Shown here in pieces: positions 27,801 through 34,889 of a stretch of DNA of 62,282 nucleotides. The stretch lies in the NCBI GenBank assembly GCA_009786025.1, contig WQUA01000008.1, positions 1 to 62,282 on the forward strand, written 5' to 3'. A model generated the notes under the pieces. That model searched no databases. It was not told the origin of the DNA and saw only the letters and a program-made list of their open reading frames with translations. Origin of the DNA: Pseudomonadota bacterium (GTDB lineage: Bacteria > Pseudomonadota > Gammaproteobacteria > Burkholderiales > Casimicrobiaceae). The translations under genes were made by a program, and so were the position numbers. The stretch's first letter is position 1. Each line of letters begins with the position of its first letter.

Positions 27801-29427
27801 TTTTTATGACTTCATACCCGCCTTCCGCAGTATGGCGCGCAAGCGTCCAGTTTCCCGGAGTTACGTCAACGTCTGTTTTCGCGTGAATGCGCCCACCGCT
27901 TTCGAAGTTCCAATGGTCAGCTACGCGCAGAAATTCATCAGGATCGTTATCCCATGACTTGTTAGTTATATCGTAAAACGATTCAGAATAAGGAGACTTG
28001 GAAACCACGCGCCATTTCAGTATTTCATCACGAATTTCCTGAGGCATGGATGGCGGGAAATAGCCGGGATATTTTTCGTACTGCAACTTTACAGACTTTG
28101 AAAGGCTTTCTTCTCTTGGCGGGGCTACCTCATTGCTTTGGTACAGCGCGTTTTCACGCTCTCGGCGGTACTTGACAAGATCGTCGTCAGTCTTTATATT
28201 TCTATTAGCAGCCCTGAGTTCTGCGATGTTGCCGGGGAATCTGATCCCGGAACTACCAAAGAACGATGGGCTGTTTTTCTTTTGGTCAACATAAACAGGC
28301 TTATACTCACCTCGTTCGACAGCCGAACGCAGACTCATTTCTCCGGTATCCTTTGGAAATACCGTAAGAACAAGATGCCTGCGCGCTTCTCCAGTGTATC
28401 CTTTAGAAGCGTAAGCCTCCGGTTTCAAACCGATAACGACAGCGTATCCGTTTTTCTTCTCAGGAGCGATCATCATCAGGTTGCCATCGCTTGCACGCTC
28501 AAACATCGCCACTGGATTGTCCAGCCATTCCGGTACTTTCTTCCAGTCCTCAGCCGTTAAACCGTGGTTGTATTTCCCTTCATCGACTGCGTGACGCTCA
28601 TTGATAACTACGGGCATGTTGCCGTAACCTGCGAGCGTCAACACGTCGCCTTCATCCAGAGCGCGAACGCCTTCTTTGTTAGGCTCAGCGCCTGAATAAA
28701 GCTCGTCGATCCGTTTCTCGAAAGCAGCGCGCGTGGATTCGGATTGCTGCGCCAGCGCATTGCTACGAACTTCTCCCGCCACAATCTGCGGCGGCTTTCT
28801 ACGGTAGAGCTGTTCCGCTGTAATGTGCTGGTCTTCCGGAGCCCCTCGGTTTATCTGGTCTGCGTGCGCCTGATACATCCGCGCCATGAATGATGCCTGA
28901 AAAGCATTCTCGTGCGGTTTGTAGATTCCTGCACGGTTCAATTGGTCGAGAATATCAGACTTCACAACGTGCATTGAGCTTTCAGCTTTCGCGCGACGCT
29001 CTGTTTCTGCCAGTACTTTTTCCACTTCTTTTGACAGCGTTTCGTCTTGCTCTGTACCTCGATACTCCCTCATTTCAGCAGGAGTCATACCGTCGACGGT
29101 GGTTCGCGTGTGTTCGTACAGACTACGTAACTTTGGATTAAGCGCCGCCGCTGTAGTCAGATCGGCGGTTCTTATCGCTATGTCACCGCCGGTGTCTCTC
29201 GCCATCGCCACCTGCTCGCGAATAGACGGTATTGCTTGCACCAGCGCGTCTGCCATTCCAGTCTGGAACAGCACCTCGCCATCAACGGATAACTGAGAAA
29301 CGCCGGTATTATCCGCTACCTGGCTTACGTAGGTGTGGATCGCCTGCGGGTCTAGCTTGATGACGTTGCTGGGCTCGATTTCAGCTACGGTGGAATCGAG
29401 AGCACCAGCAAAGGTCTCGGCCTGCAA
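24871..29427 (-). CDS. Large polyvalent phage-type protein fragment (MuF/LPD-like), two HExxH motifs
   Basis: An open frame of 1518 codons with no bacterial housekeeping relatives that I recognise. Its style matches the giant multidomain proteins injected with phage DNA: long charged helical stretches alternate with enzymatic modules. Two zinc-peptidase-like motifs are visible: LSTLLHEIQHGIQRIEG near residue 815, the HEIQHxIQ type seen in large polyvalent-protein-associated domains, and LSTFLHETGHWFLNL near residue 976. A coiled, basic region follows (EVSRLQKEAKELRRG), and the C-terminal 200 residues are helical with many AAR/ARRM motifs. Upstream in frame there is a stop about 50 bases before the TTG start and no good start codon, so the N-terminus looks cut. 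No capsid, terminase or integrase gene is adjacent. It is probably a prophage relic, but the frame is fully open. Confidence 0.65.
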   Translation of the reverse strand: MQAETFAGALDSTVAEIEPSNVIKLDPQAIHTYVSQVADNTGVSQLSVDGEVLFQTGMADALVQAIPSIREQVAMARDTGGDIAIRTADLTTAAALNPKLRSLYEHTRTTVDGMTPAEMREYRGTEQDETLSKEVEKVLAETERRAKAESSMHVVKSDILDQLNRAGIYKPHENAFQASFMARMYQAHADQINRGAPEDQHITAEQLYRRKPPQIVAGEVRSNALAQQSESTRAAFEKRIDELYSGAEPNKEGVRALDEGDVLTLAGYGNMPVVINERHAVDEGKYNHGLTAEDWKKVPEWLDNPVAMFERASDGNLMMIAPEKKNGYAVVIGLKPEAYASKGYTGEARRHLVLTVFPKDTGEMSLRSAVERGEYKPVYVDQKKNSPSFFGSSGIRFPGNIAELRAANRNIKTDDDLVKYRRERENALYQSNEVAPPREESLSKSVKLQYEKYPGYFPPSMPQEIRDEILKWRVVSKSPYSESFYDITNKSWDNDPDEFLRVADHWNFESGGRIHAKTDVDVTPGNWTLARHTAEGGYEVIKSIPRHAYDSPEFQANLEQFKKDSERRNADYTAYKKARFDAIVSAVGKDIKETPNAPVTGRGYDRRELSRRTKDDRRRISLIESLFPKHIEEIWLTRSSKGFVVSPEVFDIPLASLERAAEAAKSIPELRLLFQFAGEKAQGSDLHALSRAVDLENSGVAPSDILKETGWHKGMDGKWRFEISDKDARLTIGGKGHPLSEFIGQLPSRNGWVSLDGLLDHPALFAAYPELRTLNVKLLPAERIEGAKGSIDQRNNAILLDASLPAHEALSTLLHEIQHGIQRIEGFATGGTIAGMRDYALRKAKEIIEKEYSHLPAYQQAKQQGALDYWVARVAPAIKGAITPREAYFRLAGEVEARNTQARHGLTDSERLAMHPLDTADVKAPDVIVTFNGKDAENAPIPANAVYIQGRESQLGFTDLKNNTIGLTPNANLSTFLHETGHWFLNLRFEMATQFAGEAGTLTAGKQQFVDDAKTLLDWFGVQDINTWNALSFEEQRSYHEKFAVAFERYLYDGKAPSVEVQELFQRFSEWLVEVYKKTRGLEGVQISPEVRAVFDRMVASEEQIAHMRELQRMEPLFTTAEEAGMSPEEWTRYQNANSAAIAEGVETQQRRGLRDMRWLHNKVNAEVSRLQKEAKELRRGVHMEVAAEVYSRPVYQAWAFLTRKLAPEDRLSPTENASRETVEPERDTLFTAIAKLGGLDREQVRSQWGVDEGENIGQPVSGKPLLRAEGGRSIDDMAQALAEHGYLKTDENGNVDLHDFEQAFHNELIGDSQYSTAYDYATAERPGDELVNPTALNAGRLDLGALREMYGGHSGEMMVNLLKARRMTANEGLHPDLLAEVRPEWGYDSGDALVRDLVAAEHPRDVIETETDARMVEKYAELATPEAIRRSAEEAIHNEARSRMVRTESAALDAALGRKNVTAAASKAFAQAVVSRMKIRDITPSRFSRAAAKASRNAADAFKRGDVAGAEKKLLAA

Positions 29428-29618
29428 GGCGTTTTGCGCCAGTTCACGAAGGCGGGCGACAGATTTTCCCCGTATTTACGAGCGGATCAAAAACTCTCTA
29501 ATACGGCCCAGCTTAACCTTCCCCCGTCCCGGCAATATTGATCAGCGGTTGCGCTATTCGCTCTTGTTTCTATCCACCCTGTCAATGGCGCGCCCTGGTG
29601 CGCCCGATTCACAAACAG
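29428..29618. other. Gap between upp and the polyvalent gene, likely insertion junction
   Basis: About 190 bases with no gene. Next to the large gene the same frame reads RGKSVARLRELAQNA before meeting a stop, so the edge of the phage-derived DNA probably lies near 29475. The rest shows no hairpin with a T tract, no tRNA and no clear direct repeat. Confidence 0.4.
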
Positions 29619-30248
29619 CTACGCCTTGGTGCCGAAAATCCGGTCGCCGGCATCGCCCAAACCGGGCAGGATGTAGCCGACCTGATTGAGCCGTTCGTCG
29701 ATCGACGCCGTATAAACTTCGACATCGGGGTGCGCTTCTTCAAGCCGCTTCAATCCTTCCGGCGCCGCCACCAGAAACAAGCCGCGAATCTGTGTGCAAC
29801 CGGCTTCCTTCAACATGTCGATGGTCGCCACCAGCGTTCCGCCAGTAGCCAGCATCGGATCGATGATCATCGCTATCCGCTCATTCATGTTATGCGTCAG
29901 CTTTTCGTAATACGTGATCGGCGCCAGCGTTTCTTCGTTGCGCTGAATGCCGACAACGCTTACCTTGGCAGCGGGGATCAACTCCAGCACGCCCGGCAGC
30001 AACCCCAATCCCGCCCGCAGAATCGGTACAATTGTGATTTTTTTACCTTTGATTTTGCGTACGCGAACAGGCCCAGCCCAACCGACTACCTCGATCTCCT
30101 CGGTCGGAAGATCGCGGGTCGCTTCATAGGTCAAAAACATCGCCACTTCGCACGCCAGTTCGCGAAAACTCTTGGTGCTGATATCGACCCGGCGCATCAG
30201 CCCCAGCTTGTGCTGAATCAGGGGGTGGGTAACTTCGACGATTTTCAT
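29619..30248 (-). CDS. upp: Uracil phosphoribosyltransferase
   Basis: Salvages uracil with PRPP to give UMP. 209 residues from the ATG at 30248, which has GGAG upstream. Signatures are the N-terminal [31 protein letters not shown] near residue 78, the PRPP loop [20 protein letters not shown] near 128, and [11 protein letters not shown] at the end. It is a monocistronic minus-strand gene followed by the phage-type gene. No permease partner (uraA) lies beside it. Confidence 0.95.
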   Translation of the reverse strand: MKIVEVTHPLIQHKLGLMRRVDISTKSFRELACEVAMFLTYEATRDLPTEEIEVVGWAGPVRVRKIKGKKITIVPILRAGLGLLPGVLELIPAAKVSVVGIQRNEETLAPITYYEKLTHNMNERIAMIIDPMLATGGTLVATIDMLKEAGCTQIRGLFLVAAPEGLKRLEEAHPDVEVYTASIDERLNQVGYILPGLGDAGDRIFGTKA

Positions 30249-30364
30249 GGGCAAACTCCAAGCAAGAGAGGCGCAGGCGGCGTCCGGCGCGCTACTGCAT
30301 TATATAGCGGGCAACGTAACCCTTTATGTTTCGTTGGCTTTATAGACATAAACGCGCGCACTGT

Positions 30365-30440
30365 CTATGCGCAGGCATCCCCTCCCCCGAACGCGAAAGA
30401 GGGGGAATTCTTCGCAGCTTCGTGCCTTCGCGCGATGCCC
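30365..30440. repeat. Short repeat module between rpsI and upp
   Basis: Contains CCCCTCCCCCGAACGCGAAAGAGGGGG (degenerate palindrome, near 30378-30404) and GCAGCTTCGTGCCTTCGCGCG near 30415, variants of the modules at 300-420 and 1895-1915. The remainder of the 276-base gap shows only the rpsI terminator. Confidence 0.5.
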
Positions 30441-30477
30441 TCTATCGTTTGTGTGGATAGCTTATACCCACAAAGGC

Positions 30478-30505
30478 AACAAAAAGCCGCCCGCAGGCGG
30501 CTCTT
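30478..30505 (-). terminator. Intrinsic terminator of the rplM-rpsI operon
   Basis: On the minus strand, GAGCCGCC, a TGCG loop and GGCGGCTTTTTG form a stable 7-8 bp stem followed by a T run. It lies about 20 bases after the rpsI stop. Confidence 0.8.
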
Positions 30506-30523
30506 GTATGTTGCAAAAAGCGA

Positions 30524-30916
30524 TTAACGCTTCGAAAACTGTTTGCGGCGACGCGCCTTGCGCAAACCGACTTTTTTCCGTTCGACTTCGCGGGCGTCGC
30601 GGGTAACCAGTCCGGCTTGTGACAACGTCGGCTTCAGCGCGGTATCGTAATCAATCAGCGCCCGGGTGATGCCGTGACGCACCGCGCCGGCCTGACCCGA
30701 TTCGCCGCCGCCGTCCACGTTGATCATGATGTCAAACGTCGTCTGGTGCGAAGTCAGCACCAGCGGCTGGCGAACGATCATCCGGCCGGTTTCGCGGGAA
30801 AAGAACTCATCGACCGGCTTGCCGTTAACGGTGATTTTGCCGGAGCCTTGCTTGAGAAACACACGAGCGACCGAGGTTTTGCGGCGGCCGGTGCCGTAGT
30901 AATAATTACCGATCAT
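30524..30916 (-). CDS. rpsI: 30S ribosomal protein S9
   Basis: 130 residues, the normal length. Starts [20 protein letters not shown] and ends with the diagnostic basic tail [17 protein letters not shown], whose last residues reach the P site in family structures. [19 protein letters not shown] lies in the middle. It is five bases after rplM, the universal rplM-rpsI pair. The open frame before the ATG at 30916 is only rplM in another frame. Confidence 0.97.
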   Translation of the reverse strand: MIGNYYYGTGRRKTSVARVFLKQGSGKITVNGKPVDEFFSRETGRMIVRQPLVLTSHQTTFDIMINVDGGGESGQAGAVRHGITRALIDYDTALKPTLSQAGLVTRDAREVERKKVGLRKARRRKQFSKR

Positions 30917-30921
30917 GATAG

Positions 30922-31350
30922 TCAGATATCCAGAGGTTTGGGCTGCTGTGCGGCGTGCGGATGGGTGTTCCCGGCATAGCACTTCAGCTTCTTGATCATT
31001 TGATAACCGAGCGGGCCTTTGGGCAACATGCCTTTGACGGCTTTTTCCAGGGCGCGGCCGGGGAAACGGGCCTGCATTTTTTCAAAATTCGTCGTCCGGA
31101 TTCCGCCCGGGTAACCGGTGTGACGGTGGTAAAGCTTGTCTTGCGCCTTGTTGCCGGTAACGACCAGCTTTTCGACATTGGTAACGACGATGAAGTCGCC
31201 GGTGTCAACGTGCGGCGTATAAATCGCCTTGTGTTTGCCGCGCAGACGCAGAGCGATCTGGCTCGCCAGCCGACCGAGCACCTTGTCTGCGGCGTCAACA
31301 ACGTACCAGTCCCGTTGGACCTCATGGGGCTTGGCTGAAAAGGTTTTCAT
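30922..31350 (-). CDS. rplM: 50S ribosomal protein L13
   Basis: 142 residues, the normal length. The start [20 protein letters not shown], then [20 protein letters not shown] and the [20 protein letters not shown] motif near residue 108 are characteristic. It is the first gene of rplM-rpsI. Its 5' side faces the cassette array, with about 440 bases before the first recognisable recombination site. Confidence 0.97.
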   Translation of the reverse strand: MKTFSAKPHEVQRDWYVVDAADKVLGRLASQIALRLRGKHKAIYTPHVDTGDFIVVTNVEKLVVTGNKAQDKLYHRHTGYPGGIRTTNFEKMQARFPGRALEKAVKGMLPKGPLGYQMIKKLKCYAGNTHPHAAQQPKPLDI

Positions 31351-31392
31351 AAAAGAACTCGCGCCAGTAATAAAAGTTTCAGAGAATCTAAT

Positions 31393-31422
31393 ATGTTAGC
31401 TCGAAACAGGCGCTGAGGTCAA
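31393..31422 (-). promoter_or_regulatory. Predicted sigma-70 promoter for rplM-rpsI
   Basis: On the minus strand TTGACC (31422-31417) and TAACAT (31398-31393) are separated by 18 bases, about 40 bases before the rplM start. Sequence prediction only. Confidence 0.45.
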
Positions 31423-31440
31423 GTCAGGCAAAAGAAGGGC

Positions 31441-31477
31441 AAGCACAGGGGCGCTTGATGCATTTAGCATCGTGCTT
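31441..31477. other. Bulged hairpin at the left border of the cassette region
   Basis: GATGC-ATTTA-GCATC (31457-31471) is flanked by AAGCAC (31441-31446) and GTGCTT (31472-31477), which pair across a 10-base bulge. It could be a decayed attC or part of an attI region. No T tract follows, so it is not an intrinsic terminator. Confidence 0.3.
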
Positions 31478-31638
31478 GCGGGCGCCTCGCCGGGTGCTTT
31501 TTCGTGTTATCCGTTGGTTTTTCGTCGCAACCGGCGGTTGCCGGTCTTTTCGAATCCAGCTCTCGATAGACCAATAGCGGGCCAATGGCGCCAATGTCAT
31601 TCATTGAAAACAAGTGCGACAAGCTCCGGGGGATAATA

Positions 31639-31695
31639 CCAAAGGCCACAACCCACCTATAATTTAGGGCATGGAACGGCATTACCTTTGAATAT
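31639..31695 (+). promoter_or_regulatory. Promoter-like sequence with TATAAT and a six-codon leader frame, copy 1
   Basis: CCAAAGGCCACAACCCACC is followed by TATAAT and then an ATG with six codons (MERHYL) before TGA. A closely related sequence lies at 44317-44372, beyond the other end of the array. It lies upstream of the first cassette and reads towards it, where an integron cassette promoter would be expected. No good -35 hexamer is seen. Confidence 0.35.
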
Positions 31696-31735
31696 CGATG
31701 AAGGGCTTGCTCGTACGAAAAGCTGTGATGGATCG

Positions 31736-31797
31736 CGGCCTTTAGTCCTATCCGCCCTGCGCTCGCTAAAGCACACCGGTTAATTTGTCCGTTAAAC
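31736..31797 (+). repeat. attC-like site 1 (array start)
   Basis: Right core GTTAAAC at 31791-31797 is preceded by GCTAAAGCACACCGGTTAAT. The left core is not clear. It marks the junction in front of the first cassette gene. Confidence 0.55.
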
Positions 31798-31809
31798 TTC
31801 TCCGAAACC

Positions 31810-32181
31810 ATGAAGCGACTGTTCACAGCATTTCTCGTTGCTCCTCTTGCTCCGGCGGTGCTCTGGTCACTCGTTATGCTTGATCCGACAGTACTGCTCT
31901 TTGCGATTCCCATCGCTTGCGCTTGTTCGTTCTTAATCGGCTTACCGCTTTATTTTCTAGTGCAGCGCTTTTGGCGTGTATCGTGGCTCTCTTGTGCTTT
32001 AGGCGGCGCGCTGTCCGGCGGGTTGTTTGCTTTTGTTGTGGCTATTCTCGACAATAGCTTCGAGCCATCTATTTGGTTTGCAAAAGGCGCGCTCTTGTTT
32101 GCATTATTTGGCGTCATTGCAGGCACGGCATTTTTTGGGTTGCTGCGCGCGTCGAAGCAATCCGTCAAGGAAGCGCGCTGA
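31810..32181 (+). CDS. Cassette 1: small four-helix membrane protein
   Basis: 123 residues with about four hydrophobic segments: VAPLAPAVLWSLVMLDP, IPIACACSFLIGLPLYFLV, GGALSGGLFAFVVAIL and GALLFALFGVIAGTAFFGLL. No domain is recognised. It starts 13 bases after the right core of attC site 1 and is followed by a degenerate site, so it is a cassette gene. It may protect the inner membrane against a toxin, as small multi-helix immunity proteins do, but that is a guess. Confidence 0.7.
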   Translation: MKRLFTAFLVAPLAPAVLWSLVMLDPTVLLFAIPIACACSFLIGLPLYFLVQRFWRVSWLSCALGGALSGGLFAFVVAILDNSFEPSIWFAKGALLFALFGVIAGTAFFGLLRASKQSVKEAR

Positions 32182-32192
32182 ATTGGCGTTGC

Positions 32193-32234
32193 ACTTAACA
32201 TAGAAACTGCAAAGACAAGAAAACCAAGTTAACC
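32193..32234 (+). repeat. attC-like site 2 (degenerate)
   Basis: Left core ACTTAAC at 32193-32199 and right core GTTAACC at 32228-32234, two bases before the next ATG. The shared internal block is not preserved, so the assignment is tentative. Confidence 0.4.
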
Positions 32235-32235
32235 G

Positions 32236-32450
32236 ATGAAAAAATATATCCTCTTGGGGCTTTACTTGGCTGCCAATACGTCAAAGGGTTGCAATGGCAT
32301 TGGGGCTCTGTCGTCTGGGATTTTGACGAAGAAAATGGAGCGATTGGCGTTTTAAATAGCGACAATCTTTATTCAACAATCCGATCGGATGGGTTGGAAA
32401 AATCGCAGATTCCAGTGGAGGCGTTCCATTTATGCTCAGCTACAACATGA
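32236..32450 (+). pseudogene. Cassette 2: broken gene (frameshift)
   Basis: The ATG at 32236 reads MKKYILLGLYLAANTSKG, then loses the frame. One base over, the sequence continues GLQWHWGSVVWDFDEENGAIGVLNSDNLYSTIRSDG (described in two pieces: QWHWGSVVWDFDEEN and IGVLNSDNLYSTIRS) to a TGA at 32448. The composition of the shifted frame is clearly protein-like. No family is recognised. Confidence 0.5.
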
Positions 32451-32540
32451 TGGCGAAAAATGAAACGCCCATTTGCGACCCTAACAGTGCAGCAGGCCTT
32501 TATTAAAAAATACGCTTTATTGTGTCCCTTTTGGTACTGT

Positions 32541-32597
32541 ACTTAACATTGTGCCTAAGACAGGTGGCTTCGCCATCGCTGAGCTTGACCGCTAGGT
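32541..32597 (+). repeat. attC-like site 3
   Basis: 57 bases with left core ACTTAAC (32541-32547), inner arms GGTGGC-TTC-GCCATC, and GCTTGACC before right core GCTAGGT (32591-32597). Confidence 0.6.
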
Positions 32598-32738
32598 TGG
32601 GGTATCCCCAGATTTCTAACCGAAGATGAAGCAAAAACTATCGGAGATCAACTTGATCCGGAATTTTGGAAAGCCACGGAAGAGATTCCGAATCTTGTTG
32701 TGCCTGTTTATCAACACATTATTTATGGCAAAATCTGA
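32598..32738 (+). pseudogene. Cassette 3: 3' remnant of a gene
   Basis: The frame starting right after attC site 3 reads GIPRFLTEDEAKTIGDQLD then EFWKATEEIPNLVVPVYQH and stops at 32736-32738. It has no start codon, so it looks like the C-terminal 45 residues of a gene whose 5' part was lost at the cassette junction. The family is unknown. Confidence 0.45.
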
Positions 32739-32792
32739 CCAAGCGCGGCAGGTCGAAATGAAATTTCAGCCTATCGTGCTCGAACATTAGGC
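32733..32792 (+). repeat. attC-like site 4
   Basis: Left core ATCTGAC (32733-32739) overlaps the stop of the preceding remnant. GAAAT-GA-AATTTC forms the centre, and GCTCGAAC precedes the right core ATTAGGC (32786-32792). Confidence 0.55.
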
Positions 32793-32818
32793 CGAATAGG
32801 AGAAAAGGAACGATATTT

Positions 32819-33370
32819 ATGAATGCAAAAGAGTTTCACCGGTTGGTCTGGGAGATACTGGAACCTGTTGATTCCTCAGTGTTCGAAGTTGTTCGCGCTC
32901 AGGCTGCTTCAGAAAACGATATCGCCGCAGTTGAAGCTGCGACAGGGCTTCGGCTTCCTGAATACTTTGCCGGCTTTGTTGGCCAGCAAGGCAACTGCAA
33001 CGGTCTGGCCGTTTTCGCGCGCGAAGAAGTCTGGCCTGCTCCGAAAGAATTTTCCGTTGGCCCGGCGTGGACATTCTGGCGGGGCGTGACGCTACTGGGT
33101 ATCGACGTGCCCGACCTGCCCGATTTTGCAAGCATTTCCTCCGTCCATAAAAGATTGGTCGCAGCCGGAGTCCGTGATGTCCTGCCGCTCATCAAGGTTT
33201 GGGGAGACGGCGATCGCTTCTGGGGTACCCATTCATCCGGCGCGGTTGTCCTTGTTCAGGATGGCGAAGTGATGGCTTTGGATGGCGATCTCAAGGACGT
33301 TTACGCCGAACAGATCAACGACCTGATCCAGCGCCAGAAGGATATGGCCGAACAGCTCTCGAAAGCTTAG
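32819..33370 (+). CDS. Cassette 4: SMI1/KNR4 (SUKH) family immunity-type protein
   Basis: 183 residues. The N-terminal pattern SENDIAAVEAATGLRLPEYFAGFVGQQGNCNG (in short, ENDIAAVEAATGLRLPEYF then FVGQQGN) is the SUKH signature: an acidic helix pair ending in LPxxY/F and a glycine-rich turn. SUKH proteins are the commonest immunity proteins of polymorphic toxin systems and bind the toxin directly. The middle (AWTFWRGVTLLGIDVPDLPD) and C-terminal helices are also consistent. A purine-rich GGAGAAAAGGA tract lies upstream of the ATG at 32819. No toxin gene is adjacent, so it would be an orphan immunity gene. Confidence 0.75.
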   Translation: MNAKEFHRLVWEILEPVDSSVFEVVRAQAASENDIAAVEAATGLRLPEYFAGFVGQQGNCNGLAVFAREEVWPAPKEFSVGPAWTFWRGVTLLGIDVPDLPDFASISSVHKRLVAAGVRDVLPLIKVWGDGDRFWGTHSSGAVVLVQDGEVMALDGDLKDVYAEQINDLIQRQKDMAEQLSKA

Positions 33371-33429
33371 GCCATACGTCTATTCTCTTCAGGCGAGCTA
33401 AAACGCGCCGGTTAATTCAAATGCCAGAC
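33371..33429 (+). repeat. attC-like site 5
   Basis: 59 bases directly after the SUKH stop: left core GCCATAC, block GCTAAAACGCGCCGGTTAATTCAAAT, right core GCCAGAC (33423-33429). Confidence 0.7.
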
Positions 33430-33460
33430 TAAAAAACAATCGCTCTCAAGCCGTACAAAA

Positions 33461-34066
33461 ATGGACCCCTTACCCGCCCCAGAGTTAGAAAATCTCCGCA
33501 AATTCATCTCAGGCGAAATTTCTCCCAAAGAATTTGAGTCGATTCTTTATGGGAGCCACGCGCTTGAGAAATACCTTTCCGGCAAGGAACCTCCTCGCTC
33601 ATTTTCCCGGGGGACATCCCTCTATCACTACTTTATCGAGATCAACTACGGAAACCCTGCGCAAGTCTTCGATGCCCAAAATAGGGCACAACGTGCGCTT
33701 GAAGAAGACGGTTGCAAGGTCGATCTCGACAATACCCAGAGAGCGCTTCACGAACTGATACTCTCCGCGCAGCCAAAATGGTTGAACGTTCCACCTGATT
33801 TTGTTGCCGAGTTGCTGAAAGACGCGCCGGACATTCCCAAAACGGAAAAAACAAAGTGGCTTAAAACCAGACTCTTGAGTGTTTTTCAGTGCCTGAAAAA
33901 GCCGCCAAAATGGCTCCAGGATTGTATGTGGCCTATCCGGGAAGGTAAGCCTTTAATCTTTGTTGGTCAGCTTGAACTTGGGAGCGAATTTCACGATGAC
34001 TCTATCGTTTATATTTTCCTGGATAGGGATACAAAAGAATGCGTAACCATTGTTCAATCCGCTTAA
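33461..34066 (+). CDS. Cassette 5: hypothetical protein, possible immunity protein
   Basis: 201 soluble residues. The N-terminus is helical (ELENLRKFISGEISPKEFES), followed by LYHYFIEINYGNP. The C-terminal part reads WPIREGKPLIFVGQLELG then SIVYIFLDRDTKECVTIVQ, a beta-sheet pattern recalling DUF1963/YwqG-like proteins that open a similar sheet with GKPL-F-xQ. That resemblance is weak. Flanked by attC sites 5 and 6, so it is a cassette gene. Confidence 0.7.
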   Translation: MDPLPAPELENLRKFISGEISPKEFESILYGSHALEKYLSGKEPPRSFSRGTSLYHYFIEINYGNPAQVFDAQNRAQRALEEDGCKVDLDNTQRALHELILSAQPKWLNVPPDFVAELLKDAPDIPKTEKTKWLKTRLLSVFQCLKKPPKWLQDCMWPIREGKPLIFVGQLELGSEFHDDSIVYIFLDRDTKECVTIVQSA

Positions 34067-34070
34067 TTCT

Positions 34071-34129
34071 GTTCGACATCGCACTTTCTCGGATGCGTTG
34101 AAGCGTATCGGCTGATTCAAATGTTAGGT
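34071..34129 (+). repeat. attC-like site 6
   Basis: 59 bases with left core GTTCGAC (34071-34077), block GAAGCGTATCGGCTGATTCAAAT and a canonical right core GTTAGGT (34123-34129), six bases before the next ATG. Confidence 0.75.
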
Positions 34130-34134
34130 GCCAC

Positions 34135-34806
34135 ATGAAGCGCCGCATCTTTCTCGCTGGAATCGCCTCGGCAGCCATTTTTTCTGGCTTTGCACTAAAA
34201 TTTTTGTACGGAAAATCTCAGATGCTTGCATTACAACACTTTGTTGATTCTTATCCCCCTGGCGCCAATGTGCAGCGGGCTGGCAATGAATTGCTTGCCC
34301 GATACTCAAAGCTTGTGCCGCCTTCACTGCTGCAACTCTGGGAAAACGTGGGCTTTGGCTCGTACGCCGATGGGCTGATATCGCTCATTAACCCGGATGA
34401 TTACAATGAACTGCTGTACGGCTGGTTGATGCTGGATGAAGAAGATCCGACACGGATTCCTTTCGCCATTTCAGCCTTCGGCCGCCTCTTTTACTATCGG
34501 CGGCTTACAGATAAAGATGAAGATGTTTGCGTAATTGATCCGCACACCTCATCCGGGGACGTACTCACTTGGTCCCTCGATGATTTTTTCAATAGCTATT
34601 TGTGCGATACGGAATCCGCAAATGGGGCATTGCAGGTTACCTTGTTCCGGAACGCCGTCACCCGTCATGGCCCGCTACAAGAAAGGCAGATATTTGCCTG
34701 GACGCCTGCGCTCAGGTTAGGCGGTAGCGAATCTGTAGAACACCTAACCAAGGTAAATGCTCTGGTTCATTTGGACATTCTGCTGCAACTTGCGTTAGGG
34801 GATTAA
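34135..34806 (+). CDS. Cassette 6: GAD-like / Tdi1-type immunity protein
   Basis: 223 residues. An N-terminal hydrophobic stretch (FLAGIASAAIFSGFALKFLYG) could anchor or export it. Then LALQHFVDSYPPGA and LLARYSKLVPPSLLQLWENVGFG match the GAD-like domain found in immunity proteins of type VI secretion DNase effectors, and NPDDYNELLYGWLMLDEEDP with IPFAISAFGRLFYY resembles the following Tdi1 C-terminal (DUF1851-like) region. The hydrophobic N-terminus is unusual for a cytosolic immunity protein. No effector gene is nearby. It sits five bases after the right core of attC site 6. Confidence 0.65.
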   Translation: MKRRIFLAGIASAAIFSGFALKFLYGKSQMLALQHFVDSYPPGANVQRAGNELLARYSKLVPPSLLQLWENVGFGSYADGLISLINPDDYNELLYGWLMLDEEDPTRIPFAISAFGRLFYYRRLTDKDEDVCVIDPHTSSGDVLTWSLDDFFNSYLCDTESANGALQVTLFRNAVTRHGPLQERQIFAWTPALRLGGSESVEHLTKVNALVHLDILLQLALGD

Positions 34807-34845
34807 TAACGGACGGTTACCGCCCTGTCTAGCTTTGCGTTCGAC
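34804..34845 (+). repeat. attC-like site 7 (degenerate)
   Basis: TAATAAC at 34804-34810 overlaps the stop of the previous gene, and GTTCGAC at 34839-34845 could be the right core. The shared internal block is absent. Confidence 0.35.
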
Positions 34846-34889
34846 TCGGACGACATCTCCATCGCTTACTTTGAACATAGGAAATTCCG

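Noticed and set aside
24745-29480. Complete prophage
   Set aside because: No integrase, capsid, tail or lysis genes flank the polyvalent gene, and rph and upp follow directly on each side.
29428-29618. tRNA or attachment site next to upp
   Set aside because: No cloverleaf and no clear direct repeat could be found that would mark a phage attachment site.
31464-31913. Minus-strand 149-codon frame at the array border
   Set aside because: It overlaps the start of cassette 1 and the promoter-like region, has no good ribosome site, and its composition looks like chance.
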